Assembly: GCA_030704615.1 (NCBI GenBank)
Contig: CM060731.1
Coordinates: 35,464,001-35,528,000 of the forward strand
DNA: 64,000 bases
Source: Takakia lepidozioides
Lineage: Eukaryota > Streptophyta > Takakiopsida > Takakiales > Takakiaceae
Direction of reading: 5' to 3'
The notes below the pieces were generated by a model. It worked only from the letters and a program-made list of their open reading frames with translations. It did not search any database and had not been told where the DNA came from. The first letter of the stretch is position 1, and every line of letters starts with the position of its first letter. Shown piece by piece: positions 53,758 through 64,000 of this stretch. Position numbers and translations under genes: made by a program.

Positions 53758-54658
53758 TGGGGACATCAACCTTGGAGCGTGGGGAGGAAATGCATGCTTA
53801 GCCCGTTTAGCTAGCTCAGGAATCCGATTGCAAAAACTTGTATTGTACAAAAATTTGTGATAAAGGAAATGGGTTCCAAATATTGTGCGTCCTATTGTGT
53901 TTGGAATGGTGATGCATGGTGTGGTTGGCTGTGTGTAGAATGCATGCTAGCTTACAAAAGTGGGAGAGGTAAATTGGGTTAATCGTGTGTTTGCGCAGTG
54001 CCGAAATCGGGTGACTCCCATCCAAGGGGCAAGGAAACTTGCGCCTTATTTGGGAGTTCATGCTAGTGCGCACCTGGCGCGTGCGCGTACTATAACTGCG
54101 CTACCGAGGGGGTTGCCTTGTAGTGCGGGCTAACGCGGAAGCTACGTGCTTCCGTTCACGTACTATAATCGTGTAGCCTCGGGACGAAGTCGTAGTGCGG
54201 CTTCGGCGTGTTCCCGTACCTCAGGCCAGCATTCCAAGGCGGACCCAATTGTAGTGATTGGGGCGCACGGTTGGTTCAAGGTTATCTTCCTAGTCAAAGA
54301 GGGTTCCAGGTGAACCCTTGCTCAAGGTGATGCCAAAAGCGGCATCATGAGCGATCGCAAGCAATGTTGTTGCAGTAAGGCGATTCGATCCTCGGGGAGG
54401 ATCGTTCCTTGGCCTTGAAGTAGGCCAAGAAGAGTGCACTGGGAGGAGCTGGAGAGGCTCCACCCTTGGCCGGGACTTGGAGGAAGTCGGCCGAACTAGC
54501 TAGTGGAGAGTGGAGTCAAGTGTGGGGTTTGGTTCTTTGCCATGGGACGCCATGGTACGGAAACAAACTCCTTGATGTGGGACGCCACAACTTGGATGTT
54601 CGTTTCTACAAAATGGACAAGTCGATGAGGACATCGACTCCCTGTTGGTAGGGGTGTG
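53758..54658 (+). other. Conserved non-coding block of element C
   Basis: Counterpart of 15209-16114, including both CGTACTATAA motifs and the CGATCCTC...GAGGATCG hairpin (about 54386-54404); ends GGTAGGGGTG before the LTR. Confidence 0.6.
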
Positions 54659-55381
54659 TGTCGCGGCCCTTTGCCTTGAGGGCAGGGGGTCGGGACACAT
54701 GAGGGGCTGCCCCTGTGGTGGGGGCAGCGGCAGCGATAGGTATGGGGGGCTGAAGCACCCTTGAGTGCCCAAGGCACTCAAGGAGGCGGAGGCGCTCACT
54801 AGGTGGAGCCCCGCACACCGGGTTGCGGTGGAGGTGGCTCCACAAGGGGTGGTGGTAGCTTAGTGGGACTTAGTGGGGGTGGCATAGGACTCACCATGGG
54901 GTGGGACCTCGAGGTGGGAGTCGTGGGGAGTCTTGGGACTCATCACGGTCCATTGGGGCCGCGGTGAGTGGGCCAAGACTCACCGCGACTCACCACCAGG
55001 AGTCGAGGGTTTTCGTGGTGGTTCGCCATAAAATGGCATGGCTGGTTATGAAACCCCCGCGGACAGCTACAGAAGTATATATAGGGAGTAGTAACCCCGA
55101 GAACGGTGCAAGCCCGTTGGTGACCAAAAACTAGTGAGTAAGCGAGCGAGCCGGAAAGCGACCAAAGAGTGGGGAGCTGTTCCGGACTGCCATCTACCAA
55201 AGGGAATTCTCCTAGTCCCAAATAGGTGGAGGGTTTAGAGGGAAGCGGAAGGGGACCGTTATGTCCCGGTGAGCAGCCGAAACTCCAAGTTGGCCCGGCG
55301 GCCAGGTTGGGAGTCAGGCGCGCGCATCAAAGCGAGTAACTATGACTTGAAGGGGAGTTTACCGAACTGAGGTGTGCGACA
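54659..55381 (+). repeat. 3' LTR of element C
   Basis: 723 bp, near-identical to 48460-49180; followed by ACCTA. Confidence 0.92.
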
Positions 55382-57322
55382 ACCTAAATGAGGCGGCGTT
55401 CCCCACAAAGCTCTTATCCAATCCGTGGCCATGACCCCCAACCTCATCCATACTAGTGCCCTGTAGTGCACTCATCCCCTCCATGTTGGCCATGTTCTTC
55501 ATGAGGGATTGCCAACCATGCTCCTTGACGGAGTTGTACTCTACCGGAGATGGCTTCTTTTCAAACACGCGTTGCTACACATGCCACAAATTAAAGTCAA
55601 TTCTTCGCGATGATGGAGCCAGATAGAAGACATAACAAAATCCATAGGGAAATACGACTTACAAATCGCAAGATAAAACCCTTGGATCCGCCGACGCCCC
55701 ATTTGTGTGTGGATTCATGCTTGTCAAGGCGGACTGTTGTTGCTTCATGTGCCCAGTCAAATTTGGCCTTGTTTGCAGCATCATTCTCTCCTGCAATGAG
55801 TGCATCCCACGATACCTGCGCCCCCCCCCCCCCCCCCCAAACAATTGGTGAATTACACACATACGTTGCATCGAATCCACATCATTAATGCACATGCGAT
55901 GGAAGATGAAATGATTCAAGATTTGCCAACCTGTGTAATTCCATAAGGTGGTTTGGGTATGGCCCCCTTTCCATTGCCCTCCAAATGATCTGTCTGGCAT
56001 GGTACCTCCTGTCCTTCAAGTTTCACCCCACCATCTCCATCACCCTTGTGTCACTCCAATTGCCCGGAAACTGGTAGTCTAACTCACGGGCATACGCCCG
56101 CTTTGCGCCAAAGTGCTGATCAGCCCACTCGATATGCAAAGGGAACCACCTCATTGCGAGTTCGAAGGATGGCTTCTTCATAGCCTCCCAAAATGCACCG
56201 CAGGGGTCACCATGGCGATTCACCTCCACCAGTGGCACCACGATCTTTGCCAACTCCATGTCTTGTATTGCCAAGGCCATGTTCTTCTTCCCACCCTCTC
56301 TCTTCTTTGTAGCCTCCTTCCCTTGCTCCTTTCTTACCCCACTGCCCTCCTCCGCATGCACACTCACCCCTTCCTCTCCATGGGACTTCTTCTTCTTCTT
56401 CTTCTTCTCCACGACCATTTCCTTCCCCTTCCCCGCTACTCCCTCTCTCTCCTTCTCCCTCGATCCCTTCTCTCTCTCTCCTCGGCAGCCCCTTCATTGA
56501 TGGTAAAAGGGATCTCGGGAGGTCGAGGCCTCTTCTTCTTACCTTTGGTGTTCGGGTCCTTCATGAACACCACGTGCTCTCCCTCATTGGCAACCCCACC
56601 AGACTGCACCAAAGAGGCCAGCCATGTTGCTGCCTCCTGAAGACAAATAATCCCTCCAAATTCAAAAAAAGAAACAAACAACAAAGAAAATGATGCATGC
56701 AAAGGAAAAGATAAAACATAGAACAAGGTGCGACAGTTGTACCTTTGCAAGCTTGTCTGACTCGCCCCCGGTGTCACCTGATGTTGCAGGAGTCCCCGTT
56801 GCCGGATGTGCCCACGCTATCCCCTATGGGAGCGCCATTGGAAGTAGATTCCAAATGTGGAGCATAGCCGGCGGCGGCGCCCCGCAGTCCAGGCCCTTCT
56901 TTGCTGACCGCTCAGGCTTAGGGGGCGGCGTTGCTGATCAGCTAGGCCGCTCCAAACTGGCCTATACCACCTCCTCCCCCCCCCCCCCCCCCCCCCCCCC
57001 ACCCCCCAAAATGTGTATCAGGGTAGAAACCCTCACCCGGCTTGACTTCTGCGAGGCGCTTCGCTATCTTGGCCACTTCATTGGCCCTCCTCGTCTCCTC
57101 CTCCCTCATCAACAACATTGGGCTAGCAATGGAGGCTTTCAAAGGCCCTTGAACCTGACATTGGGCCTTGGCAAGTGCAGCCTTCAAATGCTGCGTAGGA
57201 ATGGGTCGTTATGGGAGTGAGATCCAAAAGTTGCCCATACCAGGCCCCCGAACGGGTCATGTGCTTGCCAAGGTACATTTCACCCTTCTTGGTGGCCGGG
57301 GGTGTGCTCAACTGAGCATCCG
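55382..57322 (-). pseudogene. Spliced gene of transposon-like type, interrupted by element C
   Basis: Minus strand with visible splice signals. TTATTTGTCTTCAG acceptor before an exon starting at about 56638 (EAATWLASLVQSGG...). A Lys/Glu-rich stretch at 56500-56360 and a helical region (FELAMRWFPLHIEWADQHFG, NWSDTRVMEMVG, stop, NLKDRRYHARQIIWRAM) follow, ending near 55938 (CAG|GTTGGC). Next is an exon 55815-55663 (VSWDALIAGENDAANKAKFD, then KWGVGGSKGFIL) with a strong GTAAGT donor. A final exon starts at 55574 (QRVFEKKPSPVEYNSVKEHG...) and runs into element C. The NKAK...GGSK arrangement recalls the conserved region of plant CACTA-associated (Transposase_24-type) proteins; this is a weak match. 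One stop (about 56022) and one frame change (about 56430) are present. Confidence 0.45.
56980..57006. repeat. Poly-C tract
   Basis: More than 20 consecutive C residues, with a similar tract at about 55825-55841. Both flank proposed exons of the minus-strand gene, where they read as poly-G next to splice sites. Length is unreliable in any assembly. Confidence 0.9.
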
Positions 57323-58048
57323 TGTCGCGCACCTCACTTCGGTAAGTTCCCCTTCAAGTCATAGTTACTCGCTTTGATGCGCGTGCCTAACTCCCAACCT
57401 GGTCGTTGTGCCAACTTGGAGCTTCAGCTGCTCACTGGGACATAACGGTCCCCCTTTACTCTTCCACCAGACCCTCCACCAATTTGGGCCTAGTGGAAAT
57501 TCCCTTTGGTAGATGGCAGTAAGGAATAGCTCCCCACTCCTCGGTCGCTTTCCGGCTTGCTCACTTACTCACTAGTTTTTGGTCACCAACGGGCTTGCAC
57601 TGTTCTCGGGGTTACTACTCCCTATATATACTTTTGTGACTGTCCGCGGGGGTTTCACAAACAACCATGTCATTTTATGACAAACCACCACGAAGACCCT
57701 CGATTCCCGGTGATGAGTCGCGGTTGGTCTTGGCCCACCCACCACGGCCCCATTGGACCGTGATGAGTCCCAAGACTCCCCATGACTCCCACCACAAGGT
57801 CTCCGCCCCATGGTGAGTCCTATGCCACCCCCACTAAGTCCCACTAAGCTACCACCACCCCTTGTGGAGCCACCCCCACCGCAACCCGGTGTGCGGGGCT
57901 CCACCTAGTGAGCGCCTCCGCCTCCTTGAGTGCCTTGGGCACTCAAGGGTGCTTCAGCCCCCCGTACCTATCGCTGCTACTGCCCCCACCACAGGGGCAG
58001 TCCCTCTTGCGTCCCGACCCCCTGCCCTCAAGGCAAAGGGCCGTGACA
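57323..58048 (-). repeat. 3' LTR of element D
   Basis: 726 bp; + strand starts TGTCGCGCACC and ends GGGCCGTGACA. Reads as reverse complement of the A and C LTRs. Confidence 0.9.
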
Positions 58049-58109
58049 CACACCCCTACCAACAGGGAGTCGATGTCCTCATCGACTTGTCCATTTTGTA
58101 GAAACGAAC

Positions 58110-58491
58110 ACCTCCGTATGCTGGACCCTTTCGCATCCGGAAAGTTATGAATGAGGATGTGTATGAATTGGAGCTCCCGGCAAACAGCAAGGTGCATTCG
58201 GTATTCCACGTCTCCCTTTTGAAGCCTTACTTCAAAGATGAAGCGCATCCGAATCGGCATCAAGTGTTGCGTCCGCCACCTGTGCTGTCGGATCATGAAA
58301 ATGAACCTGAGTACGAGGTGGAGGCAGTGCTTAAGTCGAGGAGGTTCAAGAATCGAGAAATGGAGTATCTCGTGAAATGGAAGGGCTATCATCATGTGGA
58401 GGCATCTTGGGTGCGTGCCTCAGAAATGGGAAACGCATCCGAGGCGGTTGCAGCTTTCGAAGGGCGACCTCAAAAGCAGAAGAAACGTTGA
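58110..58491 (+). pseudogene. Inverted integrase end and chromodomain of element D
   Basis: Plus-strand frame continuing to a TGA at 58489-58491: PFRIRKVMNEDVYELELPAN, HSVFHVSLLKPYFKDEA, then the chromodomain EYEVEAVLKSRRF...EYLVKWKGYHHVEASWVRAS. It is intact in itself but lies on the opposite strand from the rest of element D's pol. Confidence 0.85.
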
Positions 58492-59324
58492 TGGGGACAT
58501 CAACCTTGGATCGTGGGGAAGGAAATGCATGCTTAGCCCGGCTTAGCTAACTAAGGAAATTGCAAAAACTTGTATTGTACAATTTTTTTATAAATGAAAT
58601 GGTTTCCAAATGTTGTACGTCCTATTTTGTTTGGAATGGTGATGCATGGTATGGTTGGCTAGTGTGTAGAATGCATGCTAGCTTACAAAAGTGGGAGAGG
58701 TAAATTGGATTAATCATGTGTTTGCGTAGTGCCGAAATCGGGTGACTCCCATCCAAGGGGCAAAGAAACTTGCGCCTTCCTTGGGAGTTCACGTGCTAGT
58801 GCGCACCTAGCGCGTGCGCGTACTATAACTGCGTTACCGATGGGGTTGCCTTGTAGTGCGGGCTAACGCGGAAGCTACGTGCTTCCGTTCACGTACTATA
58901 ATCGTGTAGCCTCGGGATGAAGTTGTAGTGCGGCTTCGGCGTGTTCCCGTACCTCAAGCCAACATTCCAAGGCGGACCCAATTGTAGTGATTGGGGCGCA
59001 TGGTTAGTCCAAGGTTATCTTCCTAGTAAAAAAGGGTTCAAGGTGAACCCTGCTGAAGGTGATGCCAAAAGCGGCATTATGAGCGGTCGCAAGCAATGTT
59101 GTTGCAGTAAGGCGATTCGATCCTCGGAGGATCGTTTCTTGGGCCTTGAAGTAGGCCAAGAAGAGTGCACTGGGAGGAGCTTGAGAGGCTCCACCCTTGG
59201 CCGGGACTTGGAGGAAGTCGGCCGAACTAGCTAGTGGAGAGTAGAGTCAAGTGTGGGGTTTGGTTCTTTGCCATGGGACGCCATGGTACGGAAACAAACT
59301 CCTTGATGTGGGACGCCACAACTT
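58492..59324 (+). other. Inverted conserved non-coding block of element D
   Basis: Corresponds to 15209-16030 of element A, in plus orientation. The hairpin is present in a shorter-loop form, CGATCCTC-G-GAGGATCG (about 59118-59134). Confidence 0.7.
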
Positions 59325-61696
59325 CGGACTCACTTCCGGAGGTAGTCGGAAATTCTTTGATGTTCAACCAGACCTCCGTGCCTACCTTAAACTTAACTTC
59401 CCTCCGCTTCCGATTCGCCTGTCGTTCATACCGTTTCCTAGCTTTGGCAATGTTGTACTTTGCGAGCTTCAACAAACGCTCGCGTTCTTCCAGCACCGCT
59501 GCTGCTGCCGGTTCCTCAATGTCTTGGGCGGCCCAACTTGTCGGCACCAGAGGTGCTTTTCCATAGACCAATACGAAAGGGGAAACTCCCGTTGCGGAGT
59601 GTTTTATGTTATTATAACATAACTTTGCCGCATCCAAGTGCTCCCCCAGTCCGATTGGTCTGCCGACACGTAATTCCACAAGATCTGCTTTACCACGGAA
59701 TTCACCCTTTCTGTTTGGCCATCTATCTTCTTCCAAAGTGCCCTCCAAAATTTACTCGTAAACTTTGGATCGCGGTCCGAGACAATATCCTTCGGGAGTC
59801 CATGATGCTTGAAGACGTGGGCAAAGTAAAGTCGCCCCGTCTCCTGCCCCGTTGCTGTCTCCTTGGTGGGCATGAAATGACCCATTTTACTGAACCTATC
59901 CACCACCACCATGATCGCATCGAATCCTTTTGACATCGGCATAGCAGTCATGAAATCCATCGAGACACTTTCCCAAGACCCCTCTGGAATCGGCAAGGGT
60001 TGTAACAGCCCCGCTTGCTTTTTGTACTCGCTCCGGTTTTGTTGGCATGTGGTGCATGTCTTGACATACTCCTCGGCCTCCTCCCTCTGTTTGGGCCAGA
60101 AATACTCTTTCTTCAAGAGTGCCGCGGTGCGCTTGGCTCCGCCGTGGCCCGCAAGCGGGCCATCATGGCATTCTCTCAAGAGACTATCTCTGATCCCTCC
60201 CTTCAGCACGTAGAGACGCTTTTGCTTATACCGGAGTAGTCCATTTTGCAAGTGGAATTGCGATTTAACCCCCATCCTCAAGTCCCGCATCACGGACTTC
60301 GCCATCTCATCCTTCCGGTATGCCTTCCGGATCTTCATTTGGAGCGTCGTCTCGCCCCTGTACACTAACATGAGCTGCTGCTTTCTACTTAAAGCATCGG
60401 CCACCACATTGTCCTGTCCCGGTTTGTACTGGATATCCACGTCGAACACCGCCAAAGTATCTTGCCACCTAAGTTGTTTTGGGGACAACTTAGGCTGCGT
60501 GGCAAAATACTTCACCGTGACATTGTCCGTGAACACCTTCACCGGGTTGGAACCAACATAGTGGCGCCAAAGCTCAAGGCAATGCACCACCGTCTTCATT
60601 TTCTTCTCATGCGTAGGCCACCGTCGCTCCACTTCATTCAGTTTCTTACTTTCGTAAGCCACTGGACGTCCATCCTGCATGAGTACACCCCCTATTGTGA
60701 AGTCCGACGCATCCGTATGAATCTCAAATGGACGGTCGAACTCCGGGATTTTGAGGACTGGAGCTTCTACCATCCACTGCTTCAACTCGGCAAAAGTTTG
60801 GGCACAAAAGGTGTTCCATACCCGGACTTTGGATTTACACAGAAGGTCTGACAGCGGCCCCGCGATCTTGGCGAAATTTCTCACATACTTCTGGTAATAG
60901 GAGGCGAGTCCTAGGAAGGATCGCACTCCCGGGACCGAAGTCGGAGGCTCCCAGTCCAAGATCGCTCTTACCTTCTTGTCATCCATTTTGATCCCATCCT
61001 GTGTAATCACATGCCTCAGGAACTCCACTTTTGTGACCCTGAATTCGCACTTTGAAGCTTTGGCATACAACTTCCATTCTCGCAATTTCAGGAACATCCT
61101 TTTGAGGTGCTCCAGGTGCTCTTCCTTTGTTTTCGAGTATACAAGTATGTCATCGATGTATACGATCACAAAGTCATCCAACCACTCCTGGAAAAGGCTG
61201 TTCATTAGCGTGCTAAAGGTCGCGGGGGCATTGGTGAGCCCAAAAGGCATCACCAAGAACTCATAGGAACCATATTTTGTCATGCACGCGGTCTTCTCCT
61301 CATCTTCTTCTGCCACTCGGATCTGATGATACCCGGAGCGCAAATCGATCCGGCTGAAATACTTCGCTCCTGCCAACCGATCGAAGAGGTCGTCGATCCT
61401 TGGCAAGGGTACCGGTTCTTGATAGTCACCTTATTCAGGGCCCTGTAATCGACACACCTCCGCAGCGTCCCATCCTTCTTGTCTGCGAATAGCACCGGGG
61501 CTCCGTAAGGTGATTTACTCGTCCGGATGTACCCCTTTGACATTAGATCCTTGAGCCGAGTCTTCAGCTCAACCAACTCTCTGTGGCTCAACCGGTAGGG
61601 CGCCTTGGTAGGCGGTTCCGATCCCGGTATCACCTCAATCTTGTGGTCAACTCCTCTTCGCGGTGGCAAGCCGCTTGGTAAATCCTCCGGCATCAC
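59325..61696 (-). pseudogene. RT, RNase H and integrase core of element D
   Basis: A 600-codon frame (61406-59604) holds [15 protein letters not shown] (61149-61160), RNase H ([23 protein letters not shown]), the H2C2 domain (CTTCQQNR) and the integrase core ([36 protein letters not shown]). An in-frame deletion removes about 15 residues (MGTRLKMSTAFRPTT in A and C) between the second and third catalytic residues. The RT N-terminus is in another frame (61696-61400), and the last integrase part runs to the inversion at 59325. It is the best-preserved pol of the three copies. Confidence 0.9.
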
Positions 61697-61702
61697 ATCC
61701 TG

Positions 61703-63449
61703 TTATTTCTCCAAGATCCCCTTGATCCAATCTGGGCTCGGCTCCCCATTGCCTTCTCCTTTCACTTGTCTTACGTAAAAGCAAAACTGGGGCTCGTGTG
61801 GCTCTTCCACGGCCCATTCCCTTGCTGACAGAAGGTTTATTCGTCCTCCTACGGTTTTGGGCATTTCCGACACTCGTAAAACTTCGCCACCATTCCCACA
61901 TGGCAGCGTGACTACTCTCTTGCGGCCATCTATGACCGCTCCGGATTTGCTCAAAAAGGTTATCCCCAAAATGAGATCCACTCCATCGATCTCGCAAATG
62001 GTGAAGTTCTCACGTCCCTCCCAACTCCCTAGTTGAAGAGGAACATCAAACGCCAACATCGTCGCCAATTGTGGTTCTCTTTTGGCGGAACGCACCTCAA
62101 TAGAGGCCCCAACGTCACTTGTCGGGAGCCCCAGCTTTCGTGTTGTTGTCGGTGTCATGAAGGAATGTGACGCTCCTATGTCCACCAACAACGACACATT
62201 AGTTCCGGAAATTATCCCATCCACGAACAATAACTGACTTCCTTTACGTAGGGCGCCAGTTTCCTGATACAACTCACAAGAGTAGTTGCCTACCTTGCAA
62301 ATCTTGGCGACCACCGCTTCCACCAAGCGGCTGATGGACTCTCCCGACAGCTCTGTGGTCGCCCGAGTCATGTTCAATTGTCGGGGCTTTGCGCACTTCT
62401 TAGCCATGTGCCCGGGCTCGCAATTAAAGCACACTCCATCGAAGGTCACATTTTGTCTGCCATAAGGCGTCGCACCTGATTTTCCTTTCGGAGCACCGAG
62501 TGTCGTCTTGGCGTGTGAAGGCCCTCCCTTCGATTTCCACGTGCCATTGTTGCCGCGTGGCCTATCCCACTTCTTTTCCGGTCGAAATGAGTCACCATCC
62601 CGCCGGGTCTTCTTGTGGTTCAGCTCCGTACGGCCTTGTACTTCGCCCTTAGGGACATCCGAGAAGCATTCAGCCCTCTCAATTGCCTCGTTCAAAGTCT
62701 TAGGTGGCTTCTCCTCCAACTTCCGCTTGGCCCATGGGGCCAGTCCCGCCACAAAGTTGAAGACCATTTCTAGTTCTGCCCTGTCCGCAACTTCCAGCAA
62801 CAGCATATTGAAAGCCTGAACATATCCCCGAATGTCATCTGTTTGCTTCACATTCTTCATCTTGTCCCGGGCAAGTCAGGACGCGTTGAGAGGCACAAAC
62901 TGTCTCTTCATCAGTTCCTTAAACCCACTCCAGTTCAAGGTGTCCGGGTTTGGACCTCGGTCGTGAAGGCGTTTCTGCCACCATTGTTGAGCATAGCCCA
63001 TTAAATAGGTGGGAGCCACTTCCACCCAATCCTCGTCACTCAACTTGGCCGCCGGAAGTACTGCTCTAGCTCCAAGAGCCAGGTTTTGAGTGCCTTCGAT
63101 TTCGGACGCCCTCGAAGGTGTCGGGTTCCTTAGGCTTCACCTTAAATTTTGCCTTAGTGGAAGTGGCATTAGCCGCCTTCAACATGTCTTTCAACATCCC
63201 GCCAAACTACGCCAACAACCCTTCCCAAAAGGCTGCTAGCATGGGAGACATATGTTGGTCTGTCGGAGCTCTCAGGGATTCCTCGGGCTCCGACTCCTCA
63301 GATTTCTCCCGTTCTTGAGCGGCCTCACTTTCAAAAGCATGCATCGCTTCGTCAAATGGCCGCTTCGGTGACACGTCGCCCCCATCGGGCTCACCAGGAA
63401 AATCATCTTTCGGGCCGTTCCGCTTTCGCTTTGGCTTGCCCGACCCCAT
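61703..63449 (-). pseudogene. gag and protease of element D
   Basis: ATG at 63449 (MGSGKPKRKRNGPKDD...), stop at 63207 after WEGLLA. A 385-codon frame 62860-61703 holds the capsid end, a zinc knuckle shortened by one residue (CFNCEPGHMAKKC lacks the Gly) and a protease box altered to LLVDIGASHSFM, where the catalytic DTG reads DIG. It stops at a TAA (61700-61702) in place of Tyr (ILEKYQDV in C). All three changes predict an inactive gag-protease. Confidence 0.85.
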
Positions 63450-63490
63450 GATGAGGCCAAACCCAAGGACGACCGCGTACTGAACTCTAA

Positions 63491-63502
63491 GCTCTGATAC
63501 CA
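63491..63502 (-). other. Primer-binding site of element D
   Basis: The minus strand reads TGGTATCAGAGC, two bases from the LTR edge at 63505. Confidence 0.9.
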
Positions 63503-63504
63503 AG

Positions 63505-64000
63505 TGTCGCGTACCTCACTTCGGTAAGTTCCCCTTCAAGTCATAGTTACTCGCTTTGATGCGCTCGCCTAACTCCCAACCTGGCCGCTGGGCCAACTTG
63601 GAACTTCGGCTACTCACCGAGACATAACGGTCCCCCTTTACTCTTCCACCAGACCCTCCACCAATCTGGGCCTAGTGGAAATTCCCTTTGGTAGATGGCA
63701 GTCCGGAATAGCTCCCCACTCCTTGGTCGTTTACCGGCTCGCTCGCTTACTCACTAGTTTTTGGTCACCAACAGGCTTGCACCGTTCTCGGGGTTACTAC
63801 TCCCTATATATACTTCTGTGACTGTCCGCGGGGTTTTCACAAACAACCATGTCATTTTATGGTGAACCACCACGAAGACCCTCGATTCCCGGTGATGAGT
63901 CACGGTGAGTCTTGGCCCTCCCACCATGGCCCCATTGGACCGTGATGAGTCCCAAGACTCCCATGACTCCCACCACAAGGTCTCCGCCCATGGTGAGTCC
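63505..64000 (-). repeat. 5' LTR of element D (partial, cut by window end)
   Basis: Begins TGTCGCGTACC on the + strand and follows the LTR sequence of 57323-57820 to the window end. Confidence 0.88.

Larger units (their letters stand above)
48460..55381 (+). mobile_element. Gypsy/chromovirus element C, complete with LTRs
   Basis: LTRs 48460-49180 and 54659-55381 (TGTCGCG...GCGACA) are almost identical by eye, and ACCTA flanks both sides (48455-48459; 55382-55386). Same family as A and D. Despite its young-looking LTRs, the coding region has many single-base frame changes. Confidence 0.93.
57323..64000 (-). mobile_element. Gypsy/chromovirus element D (minus), 5' LTR runs off the window
   Basis: 3' LTR 57323-58048 and start of the 5' LTR at 63505-64000, with primer site between 63491 and 63502. 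Same family as A and C. Internal order on the minus strand is gag, protease, RT, RNase H, integrase, but the segment 58110-59324 (chromodomain end plus non-coding block) is inverted relative to the rest. The left flank ATCCG (57318-57322) is the candidate target site; its partner is outside the window. Confidence 0.9.

Overview
The window is repeat-rich nuclear DNA of a streptophyte (green plant lineage). Three things point there: a multi-exon plant-type U-box/ARM-repeat E3 ligase gene, LTR retrotransposons primed by the plant-typical initiator tRNA-Met site (TGGTATCAGAGC), and Ty3/gypsy chromoviruses. A gypsy element carrying a cytosine-C5 DNA methyltransferase domain, a combination reported from charophyte algae, makes a charophycean alga my best guess. 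This is inference, not proof.

Layout. 1-5.1 kb holds a broken transposase-like zinc-binding fragment, two TTAA-flanked piggyBac-like non-autonomous elements (one inserted inside a larger inverted repeat) and two interleaved pairs of long inverted repeats. 5.1-22.3 kb appears to be one PIF/Harbinger DNA transposon (Myb/SANT-like ORF plus DDE transposase) taken apart by an inversion and nested insertions: a GGTATT-rich element with a GTGCCTAA element inside it, then gypsy element B (9605-20694, minus), whose LTR is interrupted by gypsy element A (9909-16841, plus, TSD CTTGC). 22.3-28.3 kb is mostly non-coding: SINE-like tRNA-derived heads, an inverted-repeat element, a second GTGCCTAA element with internal GTAAC tandem arrays, and a ~200-bp tandem repeat.

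28.3-33.7 kb is the one clearly intact host gene: a minus-strand, six-coding-exon UND/U-box/ARM E3 ubiquitin ligase of about 1,048 residues, related to PUB42/43/44. All its splice sites are GT-AG and the reading phase is continuous.

37.2-44.7 kb is a decayed minus-strand gypsy element (E) with gag, two zinc knuckles, an inserted DNA methyltransferase domain, reverse transcriptase, RNase H and integrase. Its gag region is interrupted by a hairpin satellite with telomere-like spacers. 45-48.4 kb carries tandem repeats and a CG-rich hairpin island. 48460-55381 is gypsy element C (same family as A; TSD ACCTA), inserted in the last visible part of a spliced minus-strand gene of transposon-like character (55382-57322). 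57323 to the window end is a third family member, element D (minus), with an internal 1.2-kb inversion and a 5' LTR that runs off the window.

Almost all coding capacity outside the U-box gene is transposon-derived and frameshifted. No rRNA gene, intact tRNA gene or CRISPR array was seen.
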